A stretch of 64,000 nt of DNA from Nectonema munidae. Taxonomy: Eukaryota > Nematomorpha > Nectonematoida > Nectonematidae. Shown here one piece after another: positions 12,090 through 22,753 of this stretch. Within the stretch, counting starts at the first letter, position 1; each line of letters opens with the position of its first letter. Under the pieces are notes generated by a model. That model was not told the origin of the DNA. It made no database searches and worked only from the letters and a program-made list of their open reading frames with translations. The DNA lies in contig JAUIRK010000292.1 in assembly GCA_030549495.1 (NCBI GenBank), positions 1,023,161 through 1,087,160 on the forward strand, written 5' to 3'. The position numbers were made by a program, and so were the translations under genes.

Positions 12090-12217
12090 GTGATATAAGT
12101 AATCGAACTATTTAATATATACCAACCTTTAAATATTATAATTATTTATGTATTTTTCGAAAACGATAAGACCTTAAAATCGAAAACTTATTTTTATTTG
12201 TGTTTTTCAACTTTTAG

Positions 12218-12268
12218 TTATCTTGCCAAGAAAAAAGTCAAAGATGAAACGAGAATTGGATGATGAAA
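12218..12268 (+). CDS. Microexon, 51 nt, phase 1-1
   Basis: The acceptor is a T-rich run ending caacttttag and the donor is GAAA|gtaatt. It reads ILPRKKSKMKRELDDE after a split Val codon. The composition (basic then acidic) is like the other small exons. A 2.8-kb intron with a hAT MITE follows. Confidence 0.65.
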
Positions 12269-12663
12269 GTAATTTTTATAATCCTTGAGTTATATGTATT
12301 TTATGATTCTATGTAAGATTAAGAAAAAGTAGACGTGTATTTTTTTGATTTAGCAATCTTACAACACTATTAGCAAAGAAATATTTTTTCTGTCTTTATA
12401 ATTAATTTAACTGTTTCAATAATACTAACCGCTAACTAACTTCCCATTTTCACTTTCAAATTAAAAACTAAAACTAAATTGTGAAAATTTTTTAAAGATT
12501 AAAAATTTATAAATTATTGTGTTTATTTTCATAAAACATCATCCTTTTTGAAATACAATATGAGATGTCAAAGTCTAAAGAAAATTTGAAGTTAAATATA
12601 TGGCTCCATAAGAGGAAAGTATTTTAAAACAGGAAACTTAAAAGAAGTTAAGATTATTTAAAA

Positions 12664-13284
12664 CAAGGTTTCCCAACGGTGTCCACATGCAGCCCTTAGG
12701 GTCCATTGAGAATTTAAAGGGGTTCATCGACAAACGTATGAATATTGGGGGTCCTTTTAATACATTAAGGGGTCCATTAAGTCTTTGCCAAAAATAACAA
12801 ATGAGTTATCAGCATCCACTGCTTTTAGCGCTTAATTGACAAGCTATTTATGCAATATATTCTAAAATAATTATACTAAAAAGTGTACAATAGTAAAATA
12901 AAAATCGGATGTTAGCATATTTTATATGGTTTGGACATCTAATGACCATGTTACTAATTTTTATCTAATCACCATATAAGTAACGATAACAATTTTCTAA
13001 AATGTTAAATTACAACTTAAATATTAAATATAGTTAATTAAATATTATTCATATTTAAAAGTCATTATCGTATATTTTTTGTTTATCTTGTAAGGAAGCC
13101 TTTAGATGTGAAATTATTATGAATATAATATATATTCATTTTTTTTAAATTTACGACTAAAATTGAAATGTTTTCCATATTTGAATATACATATTTATAC
13201 AGGTCTTTTATAGATCATGGGGGTCCACAGTTAATAAGCTTACCGCTCAAAGGGTCCTCAAGCGAAAAGGGTTAGGAACCCCTG
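12664..13284. mobile_element. hAT-family MITE, 621 bp
   Basis: A perfect 8-bp target duplication atttaaaa flanks the element (12656-12663 and 13285-13292). The left end reads CAAGGTTTCCCAAC and the reverse complement of the right end reads CAGGGGTTCCTAACCCTTTT, a terminus typical of hAT-Charlie-like MITEs. Several 'ggggtcc' motifs lie near both ends. There is no coding capacity. The interior is AT-rich. Confidence 0.85.
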
Positions 13285-13432
13285 ATTTAAAACATAGGAA
13301 AATGTGGAAAACTTTAAAGCTAATGCTCGGTAAAAAAGAAGTGCTCATTGTTTCTCAAAGTTAAATTAATTTATTTATAGATGACGTTAACTAAAACAAA
13401 CTCTTTTTTATTATAGATGGCGTTAATTCTAA

Positions 13433-13461
13433 AATATCAGATTTTAGAATTAATAAAAATT
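13433..13461. repeat. Short perfect palindrome
   Basis: Thirteen-base arms, ttaattctaaaat and its complement attttagaattaa, surround a short spacer. It could form a hairpin or be the fused ends of a small element. It also overlaps a spurious exon-like stretch that was rejected. Confidence 0.5.
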
Positions 13462-14340
13462 ATTTTTTTAGTAAGATTGTCAGATACATAGAAGAAAAAC
13501 ACGAACAAACTGATCGATGAGTTCTTTATGCAGCGCTTTTTGGACGACCGGATATAGATACTCGATGCATCGTCAAATGTGCAATGTCAAGGAGTGATTT
13601 ACACACAATTGCGGCAATCTCTCACTTCATCCTCTTTTTTTGGGAGAGGAGAAGGCGTAGTTAAAAAATAAGATTGCAAAGAATTGATCAGAAGAATGTT
13701 AGACAATGTCACATACTTGGAAATCGAACAATGAAAAAATAATTTGTAATATTATTATTTGAATAGTAAAAAAAAGTAGTAATTTTTACTTACTATGACG
13801 TTAGCATTCTAACTAAAAAATTTATAAGTAGTAATAACACTATGTGATAAATAAATTAGACATTTTTATTATTATGAAATTATTGGATTTAGATGGCGTT
13901 AATATGTTGACGTTAATTCCTAACTTTTAATAAATTTATAAAGTAACTTATTTTACATTGTCGTAGAGATAATTAAAATTAAAATTTCAAAAAAAATTAA
14001 CTAGAAAAGTGGATTTTTTAAAGGCTTTTTCAAATATTTATATCCGAACGTTCTCTTCTCCACTTATTAACTTTAATCTAAATTTAGATTTTTTTCAAAG
14101 ATAGTGAAATTTTTAATTATCAACTATTTGTTTGGAGACATTTGTATCATTTATGTTTTAACTATGCTCTCTTTCACTTCAGTTAAATTAAACTTGTGGC
14201 AATAAGAACCCTGTTTAAAATCCGCTCCTATTTTAACAGATAATAATAATCTCTTTTAATTAAACTCCTTTTAAATTTATTATCACTTTTTGCGCCACTT
14301 ACGCCCCTCCCAGATGGATATTATCCTGTCCCATGCTCCG

Positions 14341-14371
14341 TTAGTTAGTTAATTACTCAATTAGCTAACTA
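14341..14371. repeat. Imperfect hairpin
   Basis: The arms gttagttaatt and aattagctaac (one mismatch) face each other across four bases. It is a small structure without an obvious role. It lies beside a less AT-rich patch (14295-14340) that may be transposon-derived. Confidence 0.35.
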
Positions 14372-14880
14372 GTTTTTTATGCCGATAAGGGTAGGTGTAA
14401 TTACCCTGATACGGTTTCTTATACGTATACTTCCAACAGACGCTTTTACCTACAGCTGATAAAAAAACTCTTACTTTGGTGCTTTCATTGATTCTAAATG
14501 TTTGAATACTTTTCATTCTTGATGGAAGAAGATCTTTATTTTTAGATGCAAAATGTAGACAAAATATCCAACTGATTTTACATAACACTGTCATTTTAAA
14601 AGACAAATTTATTATCTAGTCATTTTTAGGATCTACGCAAAGCTTTAAGAATCTAGGTTAAGGGGCAGACATTTTGGGAAAACAAAATTTGTTAGAGGTC
14701 GTTAAGTTTTTTCAATTAACATTCTCAATTACACTAGAGACCAGCTTACTACTAGAGGAATCCTGCATTGAGAGAACATCAACTCTGGACCTTTTTTATG
14801 ATATGATTTGCACTGTGTCTATCCTAATATCTTTCTTCTTAGTATTTCTTAACCAATGTTTAAAAACTCTATATATTTTG

Positions 14881-15000
14881 TTAAGTTGTGTTATATTGAA
14901 TGATTTAAGTAACGTACACGTGTTCAATTTTTTGATTGACTTATGTCATTTCTTAATTAAAAGTTTTTTTAAATTCTAAATGTCATAATTTTTTTAGCAT
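14881..15000 (+). repeat. 120-bp dispersed repeat, copy 1
   Basis: This block is nearly identical to 21094-21213 in the same orientation, at an offset of exactly 6213 bp. Both contain ttaagttgtgttatattgaa and end in a T-run followed by 'agcat'. The block sits about 75 bp upstream of the exon at 15075. It has no terminal inverted repeat and no clear target duplication. Confidence 0.8.
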
Positions 15001-15074
15001 GATATATTCAATGTACTCGAATATTTATTATGTTTACACATTACCATATTAAAATATATCTTAACTTTTTGCAG

Positions 15075-15119
15075 TTCATGATAAAGACGAAGGAACAAAT
15101 AAAGAAGCTGTTAAGTCAA
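15075..15119 (+). CDS. Microexon, 45 nt, phase 1-1
   Basis: The acceptor aactttttgcag is strong and the donor is TCAA|gtaaat, the same +1 to +6 bases as the array donor. It encodes HDKDEGTNKEAVKS after a split Ile codon. It is charged and Pro-free. The next definite exon is 3 kb away. A candidate alternative terminal exon at 16388 would also splice to it in frame. Confidence 0.65.
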
Positions 15120-16387
15120 GTAAATACTTTTTATCTTACACAAATGTGTCAAATAATGCTGTTTTACAATTAAAGCTATTTTGATTGACAGCTTAAACTA
15201 AATAAGCCGTAAACTTAAATATGACATAATTTTTATAAGTATTTTTTTATCTTTGTTCTTCATGAATATTCTTAACCAATCGTTTTGCAAACTTTTACTG
15301 CGATGGAACACTTCCTAAATCATTAAGTTTTAACGGACCACATTGTTTATTTTTAGGGTAAGTAATGAGGACACTTAATAAATAAAATATTTTAAAATAA
15401 GAAAAATACATTAATTTACATAAAATAGGATGAATTTTTAAATTACTTCATTCTCAGATTTTATAAACCCAATTTAAGATGGTTTACCATTCCAAGTTTT
15501 CGCATAACACCTAAAAACTTTCTGTAGATCACGTGTGTTCCACGGAACATCGTTTGTGAAAGCTTGTTTTTGCTAATTGTTTTGACTAATGGACCAGAAA
15601 ATTGAGATTGACCACTAAAATTTTTAAAAGCTATTTGAATAGCAATCATTAAAGAATTTATGTAAATAACACCCCAATTTTTTACTAAATAGTTTTAATA
15701 ATGATTTTAGTTTTCCACATCTAAGATTTGACCATAATCTAACTTTTTAACCTTCTTCAATTCCAAATTGAAAGTTTTATGTTGATCACTTAGTATGAAA
15801 AATAGTGGTCATAAAATGCTTTGTATAAAAAGATTTTATCATGTTCAAAAAGATTTTGTTAAGGTACTAATAGAGATCGATGATTTAAAAATGGAAATAA
15901 TTTGTTACAAATGGAAATATATTTTTAAATTTAATCATGCTTCGCTAATTTAATTTTTGGAATTAAATTTTGTTTTAAAAAATTTACATTCTAAAATGTT
16001 TAAAACATTTTCAAATATGTAGTCGGAATAGAAATTCCTATGACTTCAGTTTGTTGAAACAAAAACGTGAGTTAAAATGTTATTTAGGTATTTCAAGTGA
16101 AGTTCAGTGTTTTTAATTTGTAATTCACTTTTTTTAATTCGAGGGTGTAACAAAATTATGATCAACTTACTATCTAATTCTATTTTTTTTTCAAAATCAC
16201 AAAACCTCCTGTGTTCGATTGGAGCATACTTTCCGATATTTTCATTTGTGCACACCGCCCCATATACTTTCCATAGATCAAGTGTTGTTCATACAAACCA
16301 CTGTTGCAAACACTGAGCCTACGTTGATACTCTTTTTTATGTAAGAAAGTAGTTTATAAGTAAACAGCAGCACTCATTTACCTTTAG

Positions 16388-16452
16388 AGTTAGGAAACTT
16401 GGATTACGCAAAGGCACAAGATTTGAAAACTAAAAAACAAGCTAAAAAATGA
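16388..16452 (+). CDS. Candidate alternative terminal exon
   Basis: The acceptor actcatttacctttag is good. In phase 1 the sequence reads LGNLDYAKAQDLKTKKQAKK and then TGA. The composition (Lys, Asp, Ala, Gln) is like the rest of the gene, and joining it to the exon ending at 15119 gives a split Lys codon and an open frame. If used, it would give a short isoform lacking the whole array. No canonical AATAAA was seen shortly downstream. A chance open stretch is a real alternative. Confidence 0.3.
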
Positions 16453-16839
16453 GGCTAATCATGAAAGAGTTACGTGGAGTAGCAATCATGTGTTTTTATT
16501 GCTTTGATATTAATCGAAAAATATAGTCGAGTTTTCTAAGTTCGTCAGTGTTTCATGATTCATGTCTTGTTTCATATAAGTTTAGTATTACTTATCATTA
16601 TACTTCCTTTCAATTATTCTCAAACCGTGTGCAATTTCATTCTTGATTTACTACTGAAAACTTAAAATAATTTGCTTTAGTTCAAGAATTTATTTTTTTT
16701 AAATACTTTCATTTCTTTTCCTTCAAGCTTTTTCACTTCTTTCAAAATTTTCAAGATAAATGAGTTAACTTTTTATGCATAATGCTTTGGACGCAATCAT
16801 GGCATTCAATATATAAAGCAAGACATTGGAAAAGAATTT

Positions 16840-18010
16840 GAAAATACTGATCTCGTCATTGCTTGCGGTGTCATAATCGGAACGGTGCTGGTGCAAAATT
16901 TGGGTTTGCTTCGTTAAGAGTGCATTTCTGTTGAACGGGTTGATGCAAGGCTTTTAGCAGGACAATTTTGCAGTTGTCTGTAAACTAGCTCTGATAGCAA
17001 TCTTGAGATCTCTAGTGATTTATCACTCTCTGCACTTGCCCTTCTGTCTTGTACAGTTGGGTGTTTAACTAAATTGCTGTTAAAACTGTGTCGAGATTTG
17101 GTCTCTTGATGTAGCTATTGGAAGGTTGCTGAGCTACACATGCGTTTCCGTATGACTTCTTGATGCAAGGCTTCTAGCAGGACAATTTTGCAGTTGTCTG
17201 TAAACTAGCTCTGATAGCAATCTTGAGATCTCTAGTGATTTATCACTCTCTGCACTTGCCCTTCTGTCTTGTACAGTTGGGTGTTTAACTAAATTGCTGT
17301 TAAAACTGTGTCGAGATCTGATCTCTTGATGTAGCTATTGGAAGGTTGCTGAGCTACACATACTTTGTTGAGTGCGTGCTGGACATCGTGCGGATGTCTG
17401 TAAACCAGCATTGGTAGCAAAAGCTTGAATTAAGCCAGTCGGGCTATGCATGCCGTGCAAGCGTGTATTTGTTCGAGTGGTGACTCTCAGCTATAGAGCG
17501 CGTCCACAGGTTGCGGATTGTGAAGGAATCCTACAGATATTGTAGGATAGCTGCGAATAGATTGAATAAGCAGTCGCGGACAATAGAGAAAACTTTAGGC
17601 GAGTATGCGGCGGGTGCAACTATTATGATGTTCCCTACTCCGTTGAGGTGCTCGTAGAATAACTATTTGGCTTCACTAATTCCCTCTTGTCTGTGAGCAT
17701 GATTTTTGCAATGATGTTCTGATGAGGGTGTCGGACCTCATCTTGTTTTGTAAAGATTGGCGGCAAGGAATGCGGCTAGTTTGGAATATCATTAGTCGAG
17801 TACTGATAGAGTGTGCGGGGCTTGATTCAGCCGTTCGATATAACTGTTTCAAAGCCCGGATTCAGGGAATCGGGCGGAGGTTGCATGACACCTTAAGTCA
17901 TCGAATGGAGAATTCACAGTGCAGGGGGTGTTCCACGTATTGGAAAGGGCTCCCGCGTCTCAACGTGTCTGACCAACATGGCGAGAATCTTGTATGCCGG
18001 GATGGGTGCA
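16840..18010. mobile_element. GC-richer repeat element of unknown family
   Basis: This block has clearly higher G+C than the rest of the window and contains a 201-bp direct repeat. It looks like inserted foreign or repeat sequence. I could not identify terminal inverted repeats, a target duplication or a known protein. A plus-strand open frame at 17722-18015 (97 codons) has several Cys and Arg residues but matches nothing I recognise, so I do not call it a gene. The block lies between the candidate terminal exon and the exon at 18111. Confidence 0.45.
16941..17361 (+). repeat. Tandem direct repeat, two 201-bp units plus a decayed third
   Basis: Unit one (16941-17141) and unit two (17161-17361) begin tgatgcaagg and end gagctacacat, with a period of 220 bp. 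I find about three mismatches between them. Around 17386-17430 a third, degenerate copy of the core is visible, with 'tgtctgtaaaccagca' corresponding to 'tgtctgtaaactagct'. The high identity of the first two suggests a recent local duplication. Confidence 0.85.
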
Positions 18011-18110
18011 AGTAGCGATCCGCGTAAAAAATGACGAGATCAGATTTTCTTTTCAGCTTCTTATAAATAAAAAAGTGTGAAATTTATTTAATCAAACATT
18101 TTATTTCCAG

Positions 18111-18158
18111 GTTCTTTTATTGTTGAAGAAACGAAAGAAGACGATAAAAGCAAATCGG
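18111..18158 (+). CDS. Microexon, 48 nt, phase 1-1; probable relative of the array exon
   Basis: The acceptor is cattttatttccag and the donor is TCGG|gtatga. It encodes S (split codon) then SFIVEETKEDDKSKS. Its length is identical to the array exon, and lined up residue by residue with SPLLGKDAKPEDKSKP it shares Ser1, Lys9 and the DKSK block at 12-15, with hydrophobic residues at positions 3-5. This is the best candidate for an ancestral or sister copy of the amplified exon. The preceding and following introns are 3.0 and 3.8 kb. Confidence 0.7.
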
Positions 18159-18592
18159 GTATGATACTTTCATTATTTCACGTATATACTTCTTCGCGTT
18201 CATTGAAATAATTTCCTTCCAAAAGGAACAATCTTATTTTTGAAGGGGGCAGGAAGATAAAAAGAATCAATAAATTGATGGGAGATGCTGTAAATATTTG
18301 GCAATAACATTTTATTTTGACTAAGAATTTTGTTGATTCAAAGGCAGACAAATTTTGGATAATTTGGTTCTTTTTAAAAGTTCAAATACGTTTTTTGTGA
18401 TATTCGACGCCACATATTTTTCATATTTAACATCTCTAAGTAATGGCAAATTCGTTCAATATAAATTTGATGAATATTTTGAATTGAGATATACAAAAAG
18501 GCTAACTATAAAAAAAGTTAAAATTCTCTGCTTCCTATTTCGAACTGCCTAAGATCATTTTTTTTCCTTACTCTCATAAAAAATAGATTTAA

Positions 18593-21011
18593 CCCTCAAC
18601 CGTACACGCTACTCCAAAATGGAGTAATGCCTACTTGATCACTTAAAAAGTATAAGAATATCATTTTTAATTATAGTGAGAATTCATGAGCAATATACTA
18701 CTGGCTTAGGCCTCTTATACTTTACTTTACATTTGAAACATCTGTTTTCATTTTCACATAATTTCTTCTTCACCATTCAACGTACACGCCACTCCATTTT
18801 GTAGTATAGCAGTTGCATACTTAAAATAGTAATAGCTTTTGATTTATGACATCTTGCTTTTTTTCACTGCACACTAGCTTATTTCAAACACATTTACCCC
18901 CTCAATCTTCTTTTGTATTTACAATTATTTCTATTTTTTGATGATTTTACTGGTGTTTTATTATTCCTTGTGAATGGGAAAAAGTAAAAGAATTTCCATT
19001 TTGTTGGCAAATGCCCTGTTATCTATAATGGAAGAGAGCGACCTCAGTGAAGATGAAAATAATAAAGATGAAGAATCTGAAACAAGTTTTTTAAATTCTT
19101 TTTCAGTAGAAGAAAAGTTAGATGATGAAGAAAGTTTGAATGAAGGGGAAATGGACATCTTTGTGGAACAAAATGGTGATGAAAATAACTATAAAGAATA
19201 TGTTGAAAGTGATTCAGAAGATGCAAGTGATGTTTCAGAAAATGAACATGAGGAAAGTAACGAGTATAACCCGGATCATGAAGATTTTTCGAACAATAAT
19301 GTCTTTTGTGGTGATATAGTTTATTCTAAAGATCCACCTGTAGTTAGATCTTTCTCGAGGAATATTTTGAAGGAATTACCCCGACCCATTTTTTCCCCGA
19401 ATGATGAACTAAGTGCTTTTTTACTGTTTTATAATGATGACATGTTTTTGACGATTCAAAGATTACGAATCGAAAAGTAAAAGACACCTTGAAAGATTAT
19501 CTTCATCAAAAGTCTAAAGCATCATACCCAACATTCATGAAACAATTTTCAATTGATGAATTGAAAGCATGTTATGCTATACTTATTAGAAGTGGTATGG
19601 ACCGTGACAACATGTCTTTGCTTCAAGATTTCTGGTCACCTCATGATAGTATGCCTTTTTATAGAGCAACCATCGGCTATCAAAGATTAAAATTTTTCCT
19701 CGATGTCTAAGATTTGATAATTATAGAAGTCGAGAAGAAAGAAAAAAGATAGATAAATTAGCGGCAATAAGAGAGATTTGGAGCATGTTTCAAAGAAATT
19801 TATTGCGATGTGTGGTACCAGAAAGTACTCTTACTGTGGACGAACAGCTTTATGGCTACAGAGGTCAAATTCCGGGAAAAACTTTCATTCCAAATAAGCC
19901 TAGGAAATATGGAATTAAAATTTTCTGGTGCTGCGAAGCGACAACAGGTTATGCTCTAACATCCAAAATTTATTGTGGCAAAAATGAAAATGGCTTGAGG
20001 AACAAAAATTTTTCCCAAGAAGTTGTTTTAGAGCTAACCAAGCCTTTCTCGAATACAGGTAGAGATATCGTTACTGATCGATATTTTACCTCTCATAATC
20101 TTGCAAAAGAACTTTTGAAACAAGATCTTACCTTGTTAGGCACCATCAACAAATGTAGAAAAGAAGTGCCGTTACTCATGAAGTCAGCAAAGAAAAAGTC
20201 TGTATTTTCCACTTTTCCTTTATATGATAATGACAACAAGATAACTTTATGCGAATACATCCCGAAAAAAAAACAAAAATGTCATAATGCTTACTTCTTC
20301 GCATTTTACCATTGATATATCGTCTAGAAGTGATAGAAAGCCGTTTGTTATTTTGGATTATAATAAAGGCAAATGCGGAGTTGATTTGATGGACTCAATC
20401 ATCGAGGAATTTAGCACGCGAAGAAAAACAAACCGATGGCCCATGCTTATCAACTACAATATGATCGATGTTTCATGGAGCAATTCTTACATTTTATTGA
20501 AAAAAAGTGGTTATAGAAAAAGTAGGAAAGAGTTTTTGAGAAACCTTTCTTTCAATTTAGCATTTCCTTTTTCTTCTTTGAGAATTAACAATCAATCTCT
20601 CTCGGTATCCATAAAAGAAGCTGCGTTAAATGTTGGGTACTTCAAAGCACCTGTCGATGGGAAAAAAAAGAAAACATGTTTTTCAAGACCTTGTAAGTAT
20701 TGTAAGAAGAACTGCAGAAGTAGTTGCTTTTGCTGTGGAATTTCAATTTGTCCAGAACACCGTATTCAAGTAAAAGAAGAATTTTGCTTATTTTGTAAAA
20801 AAACATAGTTTATATATACTTATCTTATATAAACTTGTTTAGTTCTTTTAAAATTAAAAATAAACTTTTCTAAAATACATGAAATTTATATATTACTATA
20901 TATAAATTGATAGCAGTCACCGTTTGCCTGGTTTAAAGTATATGTCTCCTATACCACAAAATGGAGTAGCGTGTACAAGTGAGGTGTTTTATTTTGCTGT
21001 ACGGTTGAGGG
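18593..21011 (+). mobile_element. piggyBac-family DNA transposon, near full length but decayed
   Basis: Perfect 14-bp terminal inverted repeats CCCTCAACCGTACA occur at 18593-18606 and, inverted, at 20998-21011. A TTAA target site lies directly left (18589-18592), but the right flank reads agca, so the target copy has mutated or been lost there. Subterminal inverted repeats of about 20 bp (cgtacacgccactccatttt at 18781-18800, and its inverted partner at 20957-20976) are also present, as usual for piggyBac. The body carries a broken transposase gene on the plus strand. Confidence 0.9.
18974..20808 (+). pseudogene. piggyBac transposase pseudogene
   Basis: Four successive open pieces cover a whole transposase: an acidic N-terminal region (18974-19480), part of the DDE_Tnp_1_7 domain (19489-19710), the catalytic core (about 19785-20315) and the C-terminus (20287-20808). 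The reading frame changes at about 19480, 19710-19785 and 20290, so at least three indels break it. The three catalytic aspartates remain visible in TVDEQLYGYRG (about 19839), VTDRYFTS (about 20076) and KCGVDLMD (about 20383). A Cys/His-rich C-terminal finger, with CKYCKKNC and CCGISICPEH, is typical of the family. The first piece starts at MGKSKRISIL. It is unlikely to be active. Confidence 0.9.
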
Positions 21012-21093
21012 AGCATTGTTCTATTTTAAAAAAATAATGTGATAAAAAACATTTCAATAAACTTTTAAACTTAATTATTAATATCTTAAGAAG

Positions 21094-21213
21094 TTAAGTT
21101 GTGTTATATTGAATGATTTAAGTAACGTGCACGTGTTCAATTTTTTGATTGACATATGTCATTTCTGAATGAAAAGTTTTTTTTAATTGTAAAAGTCATC
21201 ATTTTTTTAGCAT
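21094..21213 (+). repeat. 120-bp dispersed repeat, copy 2
   Basis: Same orientation and nearly the same sequence as 14881-15000. It lies just downstream of piggyBac and about 780 bp before the exon at 21993. Both copies sit inside introns of the same gene, so they may reflect an old partial duplication of the gene or insertion of the same small element twice. Confidence 0.8.
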
Positions 21214-21992
21214 TTTAAGTTGTCATATAACTAATGAAGAATTCTTAATATTATTCTTACTTTCACTATGTTAACCATTGCTCCGAAAATCATTTAGAAC
21301 GTGCATCGCTCTTGAATATTGTTATAAAAATTTATTCATTTTTGAATTAATATTTTACAATGTGTTTCATATATATCTCTATTTAATCTCGTTTTGTTAA
21401 AAAAATAACATTTCAACGCATAAAAATAAAGAGGAAAAATTTTAATGGGCTAGCTATAATTGTTAAGTTTACATTTTACTTCAGCATATTTGAAATCTTC
21501 TCTTATCGACTATATGTTTCCTCCAACCATTTCTTTGATTCACTTTTTTCACTTCATTAAATTATCCTCCAGTGCGCCACCATAAAAGCTTTCTCTTCAA
21601 TCATATTCAAAAAGCTCAAAGATTGCGAAATATCCTGAGCATCTTTGATTTTATATTGAAAATATAAAACTAAAAATTTAGCATAGTTTTTGTCAAGACT
21701 TTTTTTTGCTACTATTGAAAAAATTTCTAAAGGTTTTTTTATTTAGCATTGCTTTATTTTTACTTGAAGTTTCACTTCCATCTGTTTTCCTTATTTTGGC
21801 GGTAGTTTTGTTGTAAAAACCTTTAAAATACAAAATTACATAAAATGAAAACGTGGGCATAAAACAATTTAGTTTTGCCTACGCGTTTAATGGCTTTTTC
21901 CATGAAAATTTTTGTCCAGAAATACCTTTTGTACATTTCTTGTTATATAAAAGATTGGAAAGCTCTTTCCTCTTATATTATGTTTAATGAAG

Positions 21993-22019
21993 AGCAGTCT
22001 GACGAGATCTCAACTTTCG
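21993..22019 (+). CDS. Microexon, 27 nt (or 66 nt from 21954), phase 1-1
   Basis: The donor TTCG|gtgagt is clear. Two acceptors are possible: after tttaatgaag (exon 21993-22019, reading QSDEISTF after a split Glu codon) or after tatataaaag (exon 21954-22019). Both keep the same open frame and differ by 13 codons. The longer form would add the hydrophobic WKALSSYIMF, unlike the rest of the protein, so I prefer the short form. Neither acceptor has the usual pyrimidine before AG. Confidence 0.5.
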
Positions 22020-22153
22020 GTGAGTATTGCAAATTTTGTGGGTATTTTTAACATGCAGAATAGACTTTTTACCGAAGAAGCTTACATTTCTTGCTATTGT
22101 TTTTTATATAAGTTATTTCCGAATATATAAATTTTTCCTTTTATTTTATATAG

Positions 22154-22204
22154 CGCCTTTACTTGATAAAGAAGCCAAAGCAGAAGAAGATACACCCAAA
22201 GCAT
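22154..22204 (+). CDS. Array-type microexon, divergent, 51 nt, phase 1-1
   Basis: The acceptor is ttttatttatatag-like and the donor is GCAT|gtaagt. It encodes A (split GCG) then PLLDKEAKAEEDTPKA, plainly the array repeat with one extra residue (AEED instead of PED) and several substitutions. It lies only 134 bp after the previous exon. As the first clear member of the series it marks the divergent left edge of the array. Confidence 0.8.
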
Positions 22205-22258
22205 GTAAGTATTATTTCCTTATAGATTTAAAGTTTTATTTAACGTGTTTAAAAAAAT

Positions 22259-22330
22259 CGGCAGATGGCCTAGTGGTAAGAGCTTGGGGTCTCAATCCAG
22301 ATGATCTGGGTTCAATTCCTGATTGTGACT
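22259..22330 (+). ncRNA. tRNA-derived SINE-like fragment or tRNA pseudogene
   Basis: A polymerase III A box (tggcctagtgg, 22266-22276) and B box (ggttcaattcc, about 22309-22319) are correctly spaced. A D arm, an anticodon arm with a possible CTC anticodon and a T arm can be drawn, but the T stem has a mismatch and the acceptor strands do not pair at all. It is therefore not a working tRNA gene; a tRNA-derived SINE head is the likeliest reading. Confidence 0.55.
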
Positions 22331-22753
22331 ATCCTTTAAAACTTATTTTATTTGTTCTGTAAAGATAGTATACAAAGATTAAAACTCACTAGCACGTCGT
22401 AGAAGCCGACTGAACGTTTATATGCACTCATATTAGTATCAACCACTCCTATTCTATCCATATACCCCGTATGATCAATGTATTCATGCATGTAGACCAA
22501 CTCATGTGCATGTTTGTGTTTTATTCCATCCATACTACACATATGCTCAATATTTTTGGCATGTTATTATAGTTTTTATCTTAAAAAACCTTTTACATCT
22601 GTGAAGTTATATCAAGCTATCGCATTACTGTATAGCTTTAAACTTTGCACTGTTTGTTACCTTTACCACATTATTATTTTTATCTTGTTAAAGAAACTTA
22701 GTTTTGAAGCGCTTGATAAAATAAGATTTAAGTGTGTCCTCTCACATCTTAGT

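Larger units (their letters stand above)
12269..15074 (+). other. Intron with a hAT MITE and AT-rich sequence
   Basis: The 2.8-kb intron contains the hAT MITE (12664-13284), a small perfect palindrome (about 13433-13461), a near-palindrome at 14341-14371 and, just before the next exon, a 120-bp repeat shared with 21094-21213. A motif atggcgttaa / atgacgttaa recurs at 13381, 13417 and 13894. I see no other gene between 13293 and 14880. Confidence 0.55.
15120..18110 (+). other. Intron with a candidate terminal exon and a GC-richer repeat element
   Basis: The 3-kb intron is AT-rich to about 16840, then holds the GC-richer duplicated element (16840-18010). A phase-compatible open stretch ending in a stop codon lies at 16388-16452. 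Between 15120 and 16380 nothing else could be supported; small open frames on both strands there show no domain. Confidence 0.55.
18159..21992 (+). other. Intron carrying the piggyBac element
   Basis: The 3.8-kb intron contains piggyBac (18593-21011) and the second copy of the 120-bp repeat (21094-21213). The sequence from 21214 to about 21950 is AT-rich without recognised features. An open frame at 18355-18552 has no domain and is not called. Confidence 0.6.

Noticed and set aside
13417-13470. A phase 1-1 stretch of 54 nt with a good acceptor and gtaaga donor, which could be another microexon
   Set aside because: Most of it is a 13-bp perfect palindrome and the adjoining atggcgttaa motif recurs nearby. 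The peptide is rich in Asn, Ile and Phe, unlike the gene. It looks like repeat sequence that mimics an exon.
17722-18015. A 97-codon open frame as a gene
   Set aside because: It has no recognisable domain and lies within the GC-richer repeat element, where long open frames occur more easily by chance.
19044-19226. Minus-strand open frame rich in His and Leu
   Set aside because: It is the antisense shadow of the acidic N-terminal region of the piggyBac transposase.
22259-22330. A functional tRNA-Glu gene
   Set aside because: The A and B boxes are good, but the acceptor stem cannot pair and the T stem has a mismatch.
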